Source: Lachnospiraceae bacterium (GTDB taxonomy: Bacteria; Bacillota; Clostridia; Lachnospirales; Lachnospiraceae). From it: a DNA stretch of 60,918 nt. Under the pieces are notes generated by a model. The model was not told the origin of the DNA. It worked only from the letters and a program-made list of their open reading frames with translations, and did no database searches. Where the stretch lies: positions 1 to 60,918 of the forward strand of contig JAFYYN010000135.1 of assembly GCA_017557525.1 (NCBI GenBank), given 5' to 3'. Below are positions 8,439 to 17,965 of the stretch, piece after piece. The position numbers and the translations under genes were made by a program. The stretch's first letter is position 1. Each line of letters starts with the position of its first letter.

Positions 8439-8510
8439 GGACGGTTCTTGACTGAAAGTAACATTTTGTATATAATTATAATGTTACGGACAGGTGAGAC
8501 CGTCCTTTTG
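8439..8510 (+). terminator. two-hairpin terminator after pta, with a promoter inside
   Basis: Outer arms GGACGGT (8439-8445) and ACCGTCC (8499-8505) enclose an inner hairpin GTAACATT (8458-8465)/AATGTTAC (8480-8487); TTTTG follows directly. Confidence 0.75.
8448..8476 (+). promoter_or_regulatory. promoter of the hybrid kinase gene, inside the pta terminator
   Basis: TTGACT (8448-8453), 17 bases, TATAAT (8471-8476). Both boxes lie between the arms of the terminator hairpin. A transcript begun here would start inside the 3' half and would not form the full terminator. Confidence 0.65.
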
Positions 8511-8583
8511 TATTTAAAGCTTACGGTGTTGAGGCGCAGGTACTTCGGACCGTTACCAGTATGCCTGCAGAATGATATAAGGT

Positions 8584-11154
8584 ATGAAAAGAAACTGGAA
8601 AAACCTGGTTGTTATACTTACCATTACATTTGTCCTGATGGCCATAATGGTAGTATTTACTTCCAGAGTTATATACAAAACTTCAAATTCCTATATAAAA
8701 GAGCTTGGAAATGACAAAACTGCAGCAATCACGGCGGATCTGGAAAACTACCTTGAAACTGCCAAAAGTGCAATTTACGTTGTTGCTGACAGTGTGGACC
8801 ATATGGTTCAAAAGGGAGCCAGTATCGAGGAGATTGTTGAATATATTACCAGAGAGTCTGAAAATACGACTTCTTATTTTGATTCCACGTTTACCGGTAT
8901 ATATGGTGTCATAAACGGTACTTATGTAGACGGTGTAGGCTGGGTGCCTCCTGAAGGATATGATCCTACCTTAAGGGACTGGTATAATACACTGGTTAAC
9001 GGAAACGGTGAAGTTATGATCGTTTCACCCTATGTTGATGCACAGACGGGAAAAGTAATACTTTCTGTAGGAAAGAGTTTAAGTAATAAAAGAAATACGC
9101 TTGCACTGGACCTTACTCTAAACAATGTTCAGGAGATAACGGACAATATCCAGATAAACGGGTGTGGGTACGGGTTTATACTAAATTATGATGGTTTTGT
9201 AATTGCACACAAAAATAGTGATGAGATCGGTAAGGATTACAGTACCGAAGAAAAGCAGAAAGATCTTTACAACAAGATTGTAAGTACCGGCAAAGGCAAT
9301 TTCGACATGGAAATTGCCGGTGAGGACTGTACCGTATTTGTTGATAACGTTATGGGACAGTGGCACCTGGTAATAATAACTGCCAAAAAGGATATCTTTA
9401 AATCACAAAGACAGCAGCTGGGGTTAAGTATCCTGGTCAGCGCGGTTGTATTTGCACTGATATCGGCTTTTTATATTTTCGGTTACAGAAGAGAAAGAAT
9501 AGCAAATCTCCGTATGGAGGAAATGAAGGTTAATGAGCAGAAAAAGGATTATGAGGCAAAGGTACTGAAACTTGAAAAGGCGAGTGCTGACGCCGCGAAT
9601 AAAGCAAAAAGTAATTTCCTGGCCGATATGTCCCATGAAATAAGGACACCTATCAATGCCGTGCTTGGAATGAACGAGATGATCTTAAGAAAATCCAGGG
9701 ACGAGGAAATACTTGATTATTCGGCTAATATAAAATCTGCCGGCAATACTTTGCTTTCAATAATTAACTCCATACTTGATTTCTCTAAGATAGAAGACGG
9801 AAAGATGGAGCTCGTGCCGGTTGAGTTTGATCTTAATGAACTGACTCACAGCCTAGTTAATTCCATAAGTGAAAGAGCAAAGGCAAAGAAACTCGAGTTT
9901 AATGTGGATATAGATGAAAAGATGCCTTCAAAGCTTTTCGGTGATGATGTAAGGATAAGCCAGGTTATCATGAACCTGCTTACCAACGCTGTAAAGTATA
10001 CAGAACAGGGCACAGTCACATTAAGCATTAAGAAAAAAGAGATAAAGGGTGAAAATATCACCTTTAAGGTTTCTGTAAAGGATACAGGTATCGGTATCCG
10101 TAAAGAGGATATTGATAAGCTTGCGGTTTCCTTTGAGAGACTTGAGGAAAAGAGAAACAGGCATATTGAAGGGACAGGTCTGGGTATTTCCATAGTTACA
10201 AGGCTGTTAGAGATGATGAACAGCAGGCTGAGAGTGGAAAGTGAATATGGAAAGGGCTCTACATTCTCATTTGAACTTACATTAAAGATTGCCGATGCTA
10301 CGCCTATAGGGAAATATCAGGACAGACGTGCTGCAGGCCTGAGAGTTTCCGATGATGCTGAGAGACTCACTGCTCCCAAAGCCAGAATACTTATTACAGA
10401 TGACAATGAAATGAACCTTAAGGTGGCATCAAACTTTATGAAGCTTTTTGGCATTAATCCGACCCTGTGTACATCGGGAGAGGATACAATAAAGCTGATG
10501 CGTAAGAACAGATTTGACATACTGTTCCTTGATCATATGATGCCCAAGATGGATGGTATTGAGACCCTTGACATATTGTTAAAGGAAAATCTTGTGCCAA
10601 AGGAAACCATAGTCATTGCTCTTACCGCAAATGCAGTGGTTGGTGCAAAGGAACAGTATCTAAGCATAGGCTTTAATGATTATCTCTCAAAGCCCGTTGA
10701 ATTAAAGGATCTTGAAAAGATGCTCAAAAAATATCTGCCAAAGGATCTGTGGATAAAAGAGGGTGCAGCAGAAGAGCAGGTAGATGAAGCCAAAAACAGC
10801 AGTGACCCTTTGAAAGCTCTTGAACTTATTGGCCTTGATACTGCTGAAGGTCTTACTTACTGCGGCAATGAGAAAAGCTTTTATCTTGAGATAGTAGGAG
10901 ATTATGCTAAAGCGGCTGATGAAAACATAAATAAATTAAACAGTTTTAGGGAGCAGGGAAATATGCAGGAATATAAGGTCCTGGTACATGCTGTTAAGAG
11001 TGCATCTAAAACCATAGGCTCCAAGGAATTGTTTAATGCTGCATTTGAGCTCGAAAAAGCATCGGAAAGCGGAAATAAGGACTTTGTTGACAAAAACCAC
11101 GAGGATTTTATTAAGAAATACAGAGAGCTTGTGGCAAATATTGGAAAGCTTTAA
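8584..11154 (+). CDS. dCache hybrid histidine kinase with receiver and Hpt domains
   Basis: An 856-residue membrane sensor. A first membrane span lies at residues 6-26, an extracellular dCache-like domain runs to about 275 (GYDPTLRDWYN, SPYVDAQTGKVILSV, GFILNYDGFVIAH), and a second span is at about 278-298. A short coiled coil leads to HisKA with phospho-acceptor His351 in MSHEIRTPINAVLGMNE. The ATPase domain has NLLTNAVKYT, DTGIGI and GTGLGIS. A receiver follows (ITDDNEMNL, FLDHMMPKMDG, LTANAV, SKPV), then an Hpt domain (VHAVKSASKTIGS). dCache domains often bind amino acids or small acids; the ligand is unknown. No output regulator is adjacent. The RBS (ATAAGG) is weak and close, but a stop codon sits two codons upstream, which fixes the start. 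Confidence 0.92.
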   Translation: MKRNWKNLVVILTITFVLMAIMVVFTSRVIYKTSNSYIKELGNDKTAAITADLENYLETAKSAIYVVADSVDHMVQKGASIEEIVEYITRESENTTSYFDSTFTGIYGVINGTYVDGVGWVPPEGYDPTLRDWYNTLVNGNGEVMIVSPYVDAQTGKVILSVGKSLSNKRNTLALDLTLNNVQEITDNIQINGCGYGFILNYDGFVIAHKNSDEIGKDYSTEEKQKDLYNKIVSTGKGNFDMEIAGEDCTVFVDNVMGQWHLVIITAKKDIFKSQRQQLGLSILVSAVVFALISAFYIFGYRRERIANLRMEEMKVNEQKKDYEAKVLKLEKASADAANKAKSNFLADMSHEIRTPINAVLGMNEMILRKSRDEEILDYSANIKSAGNTLLSIINSILDFSKIEDGKMELVPVEFDLNELTHSLVNSISERAKAKKLEFNVDIDEKMPSKLFGDDVRISQVIMNLLTNAVKYTEQGTVTLSIKKKEIKGENITFKVSVKDTGIGIRKEDIDKLAVSFERLEEKRNRHIEGTGLGISIVTRLLEMMNSRLRVESEYGKGSTFSFELTLKIADATPIGKYQDRRAAGLRVSDDAERLTAPKARILITDDNEMNLKVASNFMKLFGINPTLCTSGEDTIKLMRKNRFDILFLDHMMPKMDGIETLDILLKENLVPKETIVIALTANAVVGAKEQYLSIGFNDYLSKPVELKDLEKMLKKYLPKDLWIKEGAAEEQVDEAKNSSDPLKALELIGLDTAEGLTYCGNEKSFYLEIVGDYAKAADENINKLNSFREQGNMQEYKVLVHAVKSASKTIGSKELFNAAFELEKASESGNKDFVDKNHEDFIKKYRELVANIGKL

Positions 11155-11194
11155 GTAATAACGTATGATAAAAGTACAAGGAGTATCCTAAAAT

Positions 11195-12199
11195 ATGAAA
11201 GGTATGGAGCTGTCAAAACAATATTTTAAAGAGTATGGACTCTCCATGCTGGAAGAAAAGTTTCCGGATTTAATGCCAATGCTGGCAGCAGGTCTTACCG
11301 GGAGCGGCTCTGAGTGCTTTGGGTTTGATGACGAAATATCACAGGATCATGATTTTGAGCCCGGTTTTTGCATTTTCCTGCCGGGTGAGATTTCGAAAGA
11401 TGTTACACACTTTGTAAAGAGTGATGATAAACTAAAAGTATCTATAGATTTAGAAAAGAATTATAAAAAACTTAAATTTCAGTTACAAAGGGAATATGAT
11501 AAGCTTCCCGCTGAGTATATGGGTTTTAAAAGACCAAAGCTGCAGCCCGTAGGTGGTAACCGCAGAGGAGTTATGCATATAGAGGACTTCTTTAAAGGTA
11601 AGTGCGGTAGCCCTGATGGTAACCTCGATGTTTACGGATGGCTTTCTGTACCGGAATATTCCCTGGCAGAGGCTGTAAACGGTGAGATTTTCTTAGATAA
11701 TCTCGGCTTAGTTACATCAATAAGGGAAAAACTGTCAGCTTACCCTCATGACATAAGGCTTAAGAAGCTTGCGGGATATCTGCTGATCATGGCTCAGGCC
11801 GGTCAGTATAATTACGGCAGATGCGTTGACAGGGGAGAAAGTGCTGCAGCACAGATGTCTGTATATAAGTTTGTCGAGGCCGGGATGCATGTGATATTCC
11901 TGCTTAACAGAAAATATATGCCGTACTATAAATGGTCATTTAAGGCGTTGAAAACGCTTGACAGACTTGGGAATATGTATGATTCGCTGGAGTTTCTCAT
12001 CTCCTCTGATAATGATGGTAAAAGGGCGAATACTAAACTTGAAATGATTGAGGATATGGCAGCCCTTATAATCCGTGAACTAAAGGCTGACGGGGTTACG
12101 GATGCGGTTTGTAATGACTTGGAAAAGCATGCATATTCCGTAAATGATCATATTAAGGATGGAAATTTAAGAAATCTTGATATTTTTTCCGGAGTATAG
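11195..12199 (+). CDS. DUF4037 nucleotidyltransferase-like protein
   Basis: A 334-residue cytoplasmic protein of the DUF4037 type. Near the N-terminus, TGSGSECFGFDDEISQDHDF fits the nucleotidyltransferase pattern GS-x(12)-DxD (here DHD), as in kanamycin-nucleotidyltransferase-like folds; the conserved YKWSFKAL stretch lies in the C-terminal half. The acceptor substrate is unknown. The next gene, a TPR protein 12 bases on, looks co-transcribed and may give partner binding. A weak AAGGAG (11178-11183) precedes the ATG. Both genes follow the hybrid kinase with small gaps, but nothing links their functions directly. Confidence 0.75.
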   Translation: MKGMELSKQYFKEYGLSMLEEKFPDLMPMLAAGLTGSGSECFGFDDEISQDHDFEPGFCIFLPGEISKDVTHFVKSDDKLKVSIDLEKNYKKLKFQLQREYDKLPAEYMGFKRPKLQPVGGNRRGVMHIEDFFKGKCGSPDGNLDVYGWLSVPEYSLAEAVNGEIFLDNLGLVTSIREKLSAYPHDIRLKKLAGYLLIMAQAGQYNYGRCVDRGESAAAQMSVYKFVEAGMHVIFLLNRKYMPYYKWSFKALKTLDRLGNMYDSLEFLISSDNDGKRANTKLEMIEDMAALIIRELKADGVTDAVCNDLEKHAYSVNDHIKDGNLRNLDIFSGV

Positions 12200-12211
12200 G
12201 ATTATCGGTTT

Positions 12212-13024
12212 ATGATAGAGATAAAAAGGATATTAACCAAGTTTGACAGCCTTATGGGAAATAAGGATTTTGATGAGGCTGAAAGACTGCTCACATACTG
12301 GATAGAGGAATGTGAAGCAAAAGGAGATTTGAGAAACAGATTTACTCTCCTTAATGAGCTTGTCGGCTTTTACAGGATGAGGAATGACAGAGCCTCAGGG
12401 GTAAAGGCTTGTAAGACTTTGCTTGAAAACGTCGAAAGTATGGATTTAGCTGATAAAGTGAGCGGGGCTACAGCATACATAAATGTGGCTACGGCATATA
12501 AAAGCTTTGGATACGTGGAAAATTCAATCCCGCTTTATGAAAAGGCAAAGGCAATCTATGAACGTGATCTTGAGGAAAAGGATGACAGATTACCTGCACT
12601 CTATAACAATATGGCGTTAGCGTTGATGGAATATTCTCTGATTACTCCGGAAATTAATGCTAGTGGTAAGCAGAAGGATAATGATTTAATCGGGAAATCG
12701 GGAAGCGAAGTTAATATCATAAGTGCTCAGGAATATTTTGAAAAAGCCTTAAATCTTCTTAAACGAATGGAGTCAGCTGAGAACGAGCAGGCAATAACAT
12801 ACCTAAATATGTCGGATCTTGCATACGCTAAGCTGGGACCTGAAGCTTCAGAAAGCATTATTGAGGAATATGTTGAGAAAGCCTTTAAGCTTTTAGAAAA
12901 AAGCCATGCGGACAAAAACCCGGATTTTAGGATGACAGCAGAGAAGTGTATCCCAGTTATAAGGCATTATGGGTATTTTGCAATGGCAAATGACCTGCAG
13001 GAAATGATCAAAGTAAATATGTAA
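12212..13024 (+). CDS. tetratricopeptide repeat protein
   Basis: A 270-residue all-helical protein without signal or membrane segment. TPR-like helix pairs are visible: FDEAERLLTYWIEECEAKGD, ATAYINVATAYKSFGYVENSIPLYEKAKAIY, LPALYNNMALALMEYS, AQEYFEKALNLLKRM, and AITYLNMSDLAYAKLG, each with the alternating small and large residues of the motif. Residues 150-170 form a polar, probably loose loop. TPR proteins act as binding scaffolds; the partner is probably the DUF4037 protein encoded immediately upstream (12-base gap), by position only. A poor RBS (GGATTATCGG) suggests translation coupled to the upstream gene. Confidence 0.75.
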   Translation: MIEIKRILTKFDSLMGNKDFDEAERLLTYWIEECEAKGDLRNRFTLLNELVGFYRMRNDRASGVKACKTLLENVESMDLADKVSGATAYINVATAYKSFGYVENSIPLYEKAKAIYERDLEEKDDRLPALYNNMALALMEYSLITPEINASGKQKDNDLIGKSGSEVNIISAQEYFEKALNLLKRMESAENEQAITYLNMSDLAYAKLGPEASESIIEEYVEKAFKLLEKSHADKNPDFRMTAEKCIPVIRHYGYFAMANDLQEMIKVNM

Positions 13025-13029
13025 TGTTG

Positions 13030-13085
13030 AAATATTGGAATATTGAAATACTGAAATACTGAAATACTGAAATATTGTAATACTG
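13030..13085 (+). repeat. seven-unit octamer tandem repeat
   Basis: Seven back-to-back copies of AAATACTG with C/T and first-base changes (AAATATTG, GAATATTG, AAATACTG three times, AAATATTG, TAATACTG) begin six bases after the TPR gene stop and end 39 bases before queA. The length could vary by slipped replication. Confidence 0.9.
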
Positions 13086-13124
13086 AAATAAAAAATGTGT
13101 TTTAATAATAGAGAGATAGTAATT

Positions 13125-14225
13125 ATGAGTGAAATAACCTTAAAAAAATCAGATTTTTATTATGAACTACCAGAGGAGCTGATAGCACAGGATCCTTTGG
13201 AGGACAGGTCGTCATCAAGGCTTTTGCTGCTTGATAAAAATACAGGAAAATTTAAGCACGAGCATTTCGCAAATATAATAAATTATCTTCACAAGGGTGA
13301 CTGCCTTGTTATAAACAATACTAAAGTAATACCTGCGAGGCTGATAGGTGAGAGGATAGTGGATGAAACTGCTCCGAGAAAGGGCTGTGAGGCTCCTAAA
13401 CCGGGAGCAGCCATCGAGGTTTTTTTGCTTAAGAGACTTGAGGCAGATCTCTGGGAGACTATAGTTAAGCCGGGTAAGAAGCTGAAAGAGGGCTCAAAGG
13501 TTAGCTTTGGAAACGGAGACCTTACAGGCGTTATAGAAACAGTAAAGCCCGATGGTAACAGGCTTGTCAGGTTTAAGTTTGACGGGATATTCGAAGAGGT
13601 GCTTGACCGTTTAGGAGAAATGCCTCTGCCACCTTATATAACACATGAGCTTAAGGACAGAAACAGGTATCAGACGGTATATGCAAAGCATGAGGGCTCT
13701 GTTGCGGCTCCTACCGCGGGTCTGCATTTTACAAAAGAGCTGCTGGAAAAGATAAAGCTTATGGGAGTTGATATTGCAGAGGTTACTCTGCATGTCGGAC
13801 TTGGTACCTTCCGCCCAGTAAAAGAAGATAATATACTTGATCATCACATGCACAGCGAGTTTTACATTGTTGATCAGGAGGCAGCGGATAAGATAAACAA
13901 CTGTAAGATAAACGGCGGCAGGGTAATATGTGTCGGTACAACCTCATGCCGTACCATAGAATCGGCTGCCGATGAAAATGGTGTTGTACATCCGGGCAGT
14001 GCCGATACCGAGATATTTATTTATCCGGGTTATAATTTCAAGGTGCTCGACTGCCTGATCACTAATTTCCATCTGCCGGAATCCACTTTGATAATGCTGG
14101 TCAGCGCGCTTGCAGGCAGGGAGCATGTGCTTGCAGCATATGAGGAAGCAGTTAAGGAAAGGTACAGGTTCTTTTCATTCGGTGACGCTATGTTTATTAC
14201 TGATAATATTGATATTTTTAATTGA
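13125..14225 (+). CDS. queA: S-adenosylmethionine:tRNA ribosyltransferase-isomerase
   Basis: Moves the ribosyl part of S-adenosylmethionine onto 7-aminomethyl-7-deazaguanine in tRNA to form epoxyqueuosine at the wobble position. The 366-residue protein has the family marks [40 protein letters not shown], the highly conserved [32 protein letters not shown] and [17 protein letters not shown]. It is slightly longer than usual (about 345) because of an insertion near residues 75-85. The frame is open from 13095, but ATG 13125 gives the conserved N-terminus. RBS GAGAGATAG is modest. No other queuosine gene is in the window. Confidence 0.95.
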   Translation: MSEITLKKSDFYYELPEELIAQDPLEDRSSSRLLLLDKNTGKFKHEHFANIINYLHKGDCLVINNTKVIPARLIGERIVDETAPRKGCEAPKPGAAIEVFLLKRLEADLWETIVKPGKKLKEGSKVSFGNGDLTGVIETVKPDGNRLVRFKFDGIFEEVLDRLGEMPLPPYITHELKDRNRYQTVYAKHEGSVAAPTAGLHFTKELLEKIKLMGVDIAEVTLHVGLGTFRPVKEDNILDHHMHSEFYIVDQEAADKINNCKINGGRVICVGTTSCRTIESAADENGVVHPGSADTEIFIYPGYNFKVLDCLITNFHLPESTLIMLVSALAGREHVLAAYEEAVKERYRFFSFGDAMFITDNIDIFN

Positions 14226-14304
14226 AAAAATAAGAAAACGGTTAGTCGTGCATCCGCATTTTGTTGTTTGTTATACTCGTTAAATGTAGAAATATATAAA
14301 AGAT

Positions 14305-15909
14305 ATGAAAAAAGCAGGAAGATCAAAACTTAATATCGTTATGATTGTAGGCTTGTTCAGCCTGCTTTTTTGTATTTTGCTTTCCGGTAAAGAGGCGAAA
14401 GCTGCAACGGATATCAGAGTAGGCCTAAAATCCACATATTTCGGGAAAAGTATTATCACTATATACAATACCGAGATAAAGATGGGTTATTGCATAAATG
14501 ATTCGTATAAGGCTGATATAGAATTAAAATCTAAAGGTGGTTTCAGCTTTGAAGCTGATAATGATCAGTATTATACAGATGAAACTGCATATACCAGATA
14601 CTCTGATGCCTTAAAAAAGGCAGGTGATTTTAGTGAAGCCTTTGTCTGTTATGCAGGCAGAAAAAAGTGGCTTGTGTACGTTAAAAAATTTGATAACTCC
14701 GGCAGTGATACCGGTTCGGTAAAGTCGGGCTACAATAAGGTCTCATCGAACGACATTGTTAAAATTACCTTCGGGCAAAATATCTTGCTAATCGACGGCA
14801 AGGTGTCGGACGGATATCCCCAGTTTACGGCTGCAGGTAAGGAAAAAACTATATCGCTTGGCAGCCGTAAATACAGGGGCAGGATTGAGATAGGAAGATA
14901 CGGAGCTGGATCGCTTAATGCTATAAACATAATTAACATTGAAAGCTATCTGCTTGGAGTTGTTTCCTGCGAGATGAACTCAACCTGGCACAGTGAGGCG
15001 CAGAAGGCGCAGGCTGTTGCAGCAAGGAGCTATTGTCTCGCAAACACCGGCTTTAAGGCGGACTCCTATCTTAACAAGGGCTATGTGATCGTTGATACCG
15101 ATGAGTCACAGGTTTACGGCGGTGTTAATAAAGAAACAGAAATTTCCAGATATGCCGTAAAGGCAACTTTAAAGCAGGTATTAAGGAGTAACGGTAAGAT
15201 AGTACCGGCCTACTTCTTTTCAACGAGCGGCGGAGCCACTGAGTTTAGTTCGGATATATGGGGCGGAAACAGCTCTGTTTTCATAGGTGTTTTTGATGAA
15301 TATGAGACGAGCCCTGAACGTGGTCCCTGGGTTGTAAAAACAACATTTGCTGAGCTTGAGAGTAAACTAAAAAATAAGGGCTACAGTGTTAACGGGATAA
15401 CAGATATTTATCCCGAAATACTGTCTGATTCCGGCAGGGTAAGCAGTGTTAAGGTAAAATATAAGGGCGGCAGTACATCCATAAAGGGTTCGGTCATAAA
15501 AACAATGTACGGCATGCACAGTACCAAGTTTAAGATCATCACGAAAAACAGTGATGACTACTCAGTATATGTTAAGATATTTGACAAGGACGAACAAACC
15601 TCGTCAAAAAGCACTCAAAAAGGTGAGACGGAAGAGGTTGAAACCTCGGATTTATACGTGATATCAGGAAAGGGATCGGTATCCAAGGTTGCTGACAATA
15701 CAGACCAGCTAGTGGTTATATCCTCTGACAACATGACAAACTTTCCACTTAGCGTCCCGGATGATAACGAAATATGGTTTCTCGGCATGGGCTGGGGCCA
15801 CGGTATAGGTATGAGCCAGTCGGGTGCTTACGGCCTTGCGCTAAAGGGCTATACATATGATAAGATATTAAAATATTATTATAATAACACTGAGCTTTCA
15901 ACTTATTGA
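14305..15909 (+). CDS. SpoIID/LytB-domain cell wall protein
   Basis: A 534-residue exported protein. Residues 1-34 form a signal or anchor (IVMIVGLFSLLFCILLSG, cut near AKAAT). The SpoIID domain contains INIESYLLGVVSCEM, HSEAQKAQAVAARSYC and, after about 50 residues, FFSTSGGATEFSSDIWGG. It closes with FLGMGWGHGIGMSQSGAYGLA and GYTYDKILKYYYNNTEL. SpoIID proteins are lytic transglycosylases that strip glycan strands in peptidoglycan; LytB relatives activate amidases in growing cells. A Ser/Glu-rich insert lies at about 430-460. Whether it serves spores or normal wall turnover cannot be told here; no other sporulation gene adjoins it. RBS is weak. Confidence 0.88.
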   Translation: MKKAGRSKLNIVMIVGLFSLLFCILLSGKEAKAATDIRVGLKSTYFGKSIITIYNTEIKMGYCINDSYKADIELKSKGGFSFEADNDQYYTDETAYTRYSDALKKAGDFSEAFVCYAGRKKWLVYVKKFDNSGSDTGSVKSGYNKVSSNDIVKITFGQNILLIDGKVSDGYPQFTAAGKEKTISLGSRKYRGRIEIGRYGAGSLNAINIINIESYLLGVVSCEMNSTWHSEAQKAQAVAARSYCLANTGFKADSYLNKGYVIVDTDESQVYGGVNKETEISRYAVKATLKQVLRSNGKIVPAYFFSTSGGATEFSSDIWGGNSSVFIGVFDEYETSPERGPWVVKTTFAELESKLKNKGYSVNGITDIYPEILSDSGRVSSVKVKYKGGSTSIKGSVIKTMYGMHSTKFKIITKNSDDYSVYVKIFDKDEQTSSKSTQKGETEEVETSDLYVISGKGSVSKVADNTDQLVVISSDNMTNFPLSVPDDNEIWFLGMGWGHGIGMSQSGAYGLALKGYTYDKILKYYYNNTELSTY

Positions 15910-15937
15910 AAGATATTTATTGTATTGGTAAAGCATA

Positions 15938-15966
15938 TTGTAAATCAATGGGTTTTATGGTATAAC
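15938..15966 (+). promoter_or_regulatory. promoter of EAL/GGDEF pair
   Basis: TTGTAA (15938-15943), 17 bases, TATAAC (15961-15966). The strong RBS GAAGGAGGT follows at 16021-16029. Confidence 0.55.
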
Positions 15967-16035
15967 ATAATTTAAAGAAAGGGAAGGAATCAGCATGAAA
16001 TAATGTTTTGGTATTCACGGGAAGGAGGTAGTTGC

Positions 16036-17952
16036 ATGACGGACTTTACGACGTACTATGAAAACTATACTCCTGCTGCGGATATTATGACGATGGCATG
16101 CTGTTTTATGTTTATTTTCCTGATAAAGGTAGCCTATATCAGCAAAACCAAGGCATTTCATTTCTTAAAGCATATGATCATCATGCTTATATGGTCAGCG
16201 GTATCGGATCTGCTGTTCCATATATCAATGAATTATATTGACGATATTCCCTCTATAGTTATTGTAGGATTAAGGGGACTTTATCATTTTGGCCTGTTTT
16301 CGATTTTGTGGCTGTCGGTACTGTATCTAAAGGAAACGTTACAGATAGGACGTAAGTATTATAAAGTATATTATTTTCTTGCAGCCGGGGGCTTTATACT
16401 CCTGGTCATTTACGAGCTGCTTTCCACGTTCTTAAAGTTCGGTTTCTATATAGATGATGATAAATCCATACATACGGGTTACCCGATATTCCCATTTGCC
16501 TACATATATTTTCTGGCGCTCATCATCATTATGGTGTGCATACATGGAAGGAAAATCTACAAATGGGTATATATGGGCATGTTTTTATCTATCGGGCTGT
16601 CGGTACTCATTATGATCGTGCAGGAGATACACAACCAGAGCTCATTTACTGCCGCTTCATTTATCTTCCCAATATTTGCAAGGCTGTACCTGATCCATTC
16701 TAATCCCTATGATCTGAATATGGGCGCAGTCAGTGAAAAGTCCTTCGAGGACCTTGTAGGTTACAATTACTATATGAAGAGTCCGCTGTATATCATGAGC
16801 CTTTATATGCATGATTTCGACGGAAAGGGAAGAAAATATCCCGCAATGATACAGAAGGTTATCCGTCAGTTTTCAGCCCAGTTTTTTAACAGCGCTACAC
16901 TGTTCCATATTTCAGGCGGTCATCTGATCCTGGCGGTAACGAAGAAGAATAATCCTGAATATGCAAAAAGCGCACAGCGTATGCTTGATGAATTTAACAG
17001 AGTATACGCAAAATACAAGATTGATTATAAGATCGTTTTTACCGATTCCTTTGACGAGATAAGCAAAGAAAACGATTATATCAATTTCCTACGTTTTATC
17101 CATGACAGGATATCTGAAAATACCATGGTATATGCAAGCGAAAACGATGTTATCGATTACCTGAATTATAAATTCATTTCCTCGGAACTTGCAGATATCA
17201 ATAAGTGCAATGATGTAAACGATGAGAGAGTGGTAGTTTACTGTCAGCCGGTTTATGACCTGAAAAAGGACTGCTTTGATACGGCAGAAGCACTGATGAG
17301 GCTTAAGCTTCCAATGCTTGGAATTATTCCTCCCGATATGTTTATACCGATTGCTGAAAAAGAGCATTATATAACGACTCTTACGAGGATCATCCTTTAT
17401 AAGACCTGCAAGGCCATCAAAAAGCTGAGTGATGATGGCTTTAAGGTACAGCGTATATCTGTTAATTTTTCGATATATGATCTTAGATCTGACGAATTTT
17501 GCGGTTCGATAGAAAACATTATCAGGGGAAACGGTATCGAGCCGAGCCAGATAGCGATTGAAATCACAGAATCTCAAAGCGAGAGGGATTTTGAACTCTT
17601 TAAGGCAAGAGTTGAACAGCTAAAGGACAGCGGTATCAAGTTTTATCTTGATGATTTCGGGACGGGATATTCCAATTTTGAGCGTATCATGGAGCTGCCA
17701 TTTGATATTGTTAAGTTTGACAGGTCGCTTGTTATTGCATCGGGAAACAGCGTAAAGTACCGTACCATGGTTTCACACCTTGCCGAAATGTTTAATAACA
17801 TGCAGTATGATGTACTCTATGAGGGTGTTGAAAACTATGATGACGAGGTTCGCTGTGTAAATATGAAAGCGAACTATCTGCAGGGCTATAAGTATTCAAG
17901 ACCCATACCGATAGAGGCATTGAGCGAGTATTTTGAAAGAAAAGCACAATAG
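16036..17952 (+). CDS. membrane c-di-GMP phosphodiesterase (EAL)
   Basis: A 638-residue protein. Residues 1-220 carry about seven hydrophobic segments. A middle region (about 230-380) looks like a GGDEF fold without its active-site motif. The EAL domain follows: AEALMRL with Glu418 as the EAL glutamate, NFSIYDL, EITESQ, DDFGTGYSNF, VKFDRSL, EGVE and QGYKYSRPIP. All main catalytic residues seem present, so it should cleave c-di-GMP to pGpG at the inner membrane face. Start 16036 is chosen over 16003 because GAAGGAGGT lies seven bases upstream. It sits 13 bases before a diguanylate cyclase gene, so a synthesis/breakdown pair is likely. Confidence 0.9.
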   Translation: MTDFTTYYENYTPAADIMTMACCFMFIFLIKVAYISKTKAFHFLKHMIIMLIWSAVSDLLFHISMNYIDDIPSIVIVGLRGLYHFGLFSILWLSVLYLKETLQIGRKYYKVYYFLAAGGFILLVIYELLSTFLKFGFYIDDDKSIHTGYPIFPFAYIYFLALIIIMVCIHGRKIYKWVYMGMFLSIGLSVLIMIVQEIHNQSSFTAASFIFPIFARLYLIHSNPYDLNMGAVSEKSFEDLVGYNYYMKSPLYIMSLYMHDFDGKGRKYPAMIQKVIRQFSAQFFNSATLFHISGGHLILAVTKKNNPEYAKSAQRMLDEFNRVYAKYKIDYKIVFTDSFDEISKENDYINFLRFIHDRISENTMVYASENDVIDYLNYKFISSELADINKCNDVNDERVVVYCQPVYDLKKDCFDTAEALMRLKLPMLGIIPPDMFIPIAEKEHYITTLTRIILYKTCKAIKKLSDDGFKVQRISVNFSIYDLRSDEFCGSIENIIRGNGIEPSQIAIEITESQSERDFELFKARVEQLKDSGIKFYLDDFGTGYSNFERIMELPFDIVKFDRSLVIASGNSVKYRTMVSHLAEMFNNMQYDVLYEGVENYDDEVRCVNMKANYLQGYKYSRPIPIEALSEYFERKAQ

Positions 17953-17965
17953 GAAATAAGAAGAG

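Noticed and set aside
8506-8583. c-di-GMP riboswitch in the hybrid kinase leader
   Set aside because: A GCAGG/CCTGC hairpin is present, but the conserved GEMM core bases are not.
8448-8714. 88-codon plus-strand frame before the hybrid kinase
   Set aside because: It begins at TTG inside the terminator/promoter region and overlaps the kinase gene in another frame; the kinase has full domain support.
13030-13085. CRISPR array
   Set aside because: Units are 8 bases without spacers; no other regularly spaced repeats were found anywhere in the window.
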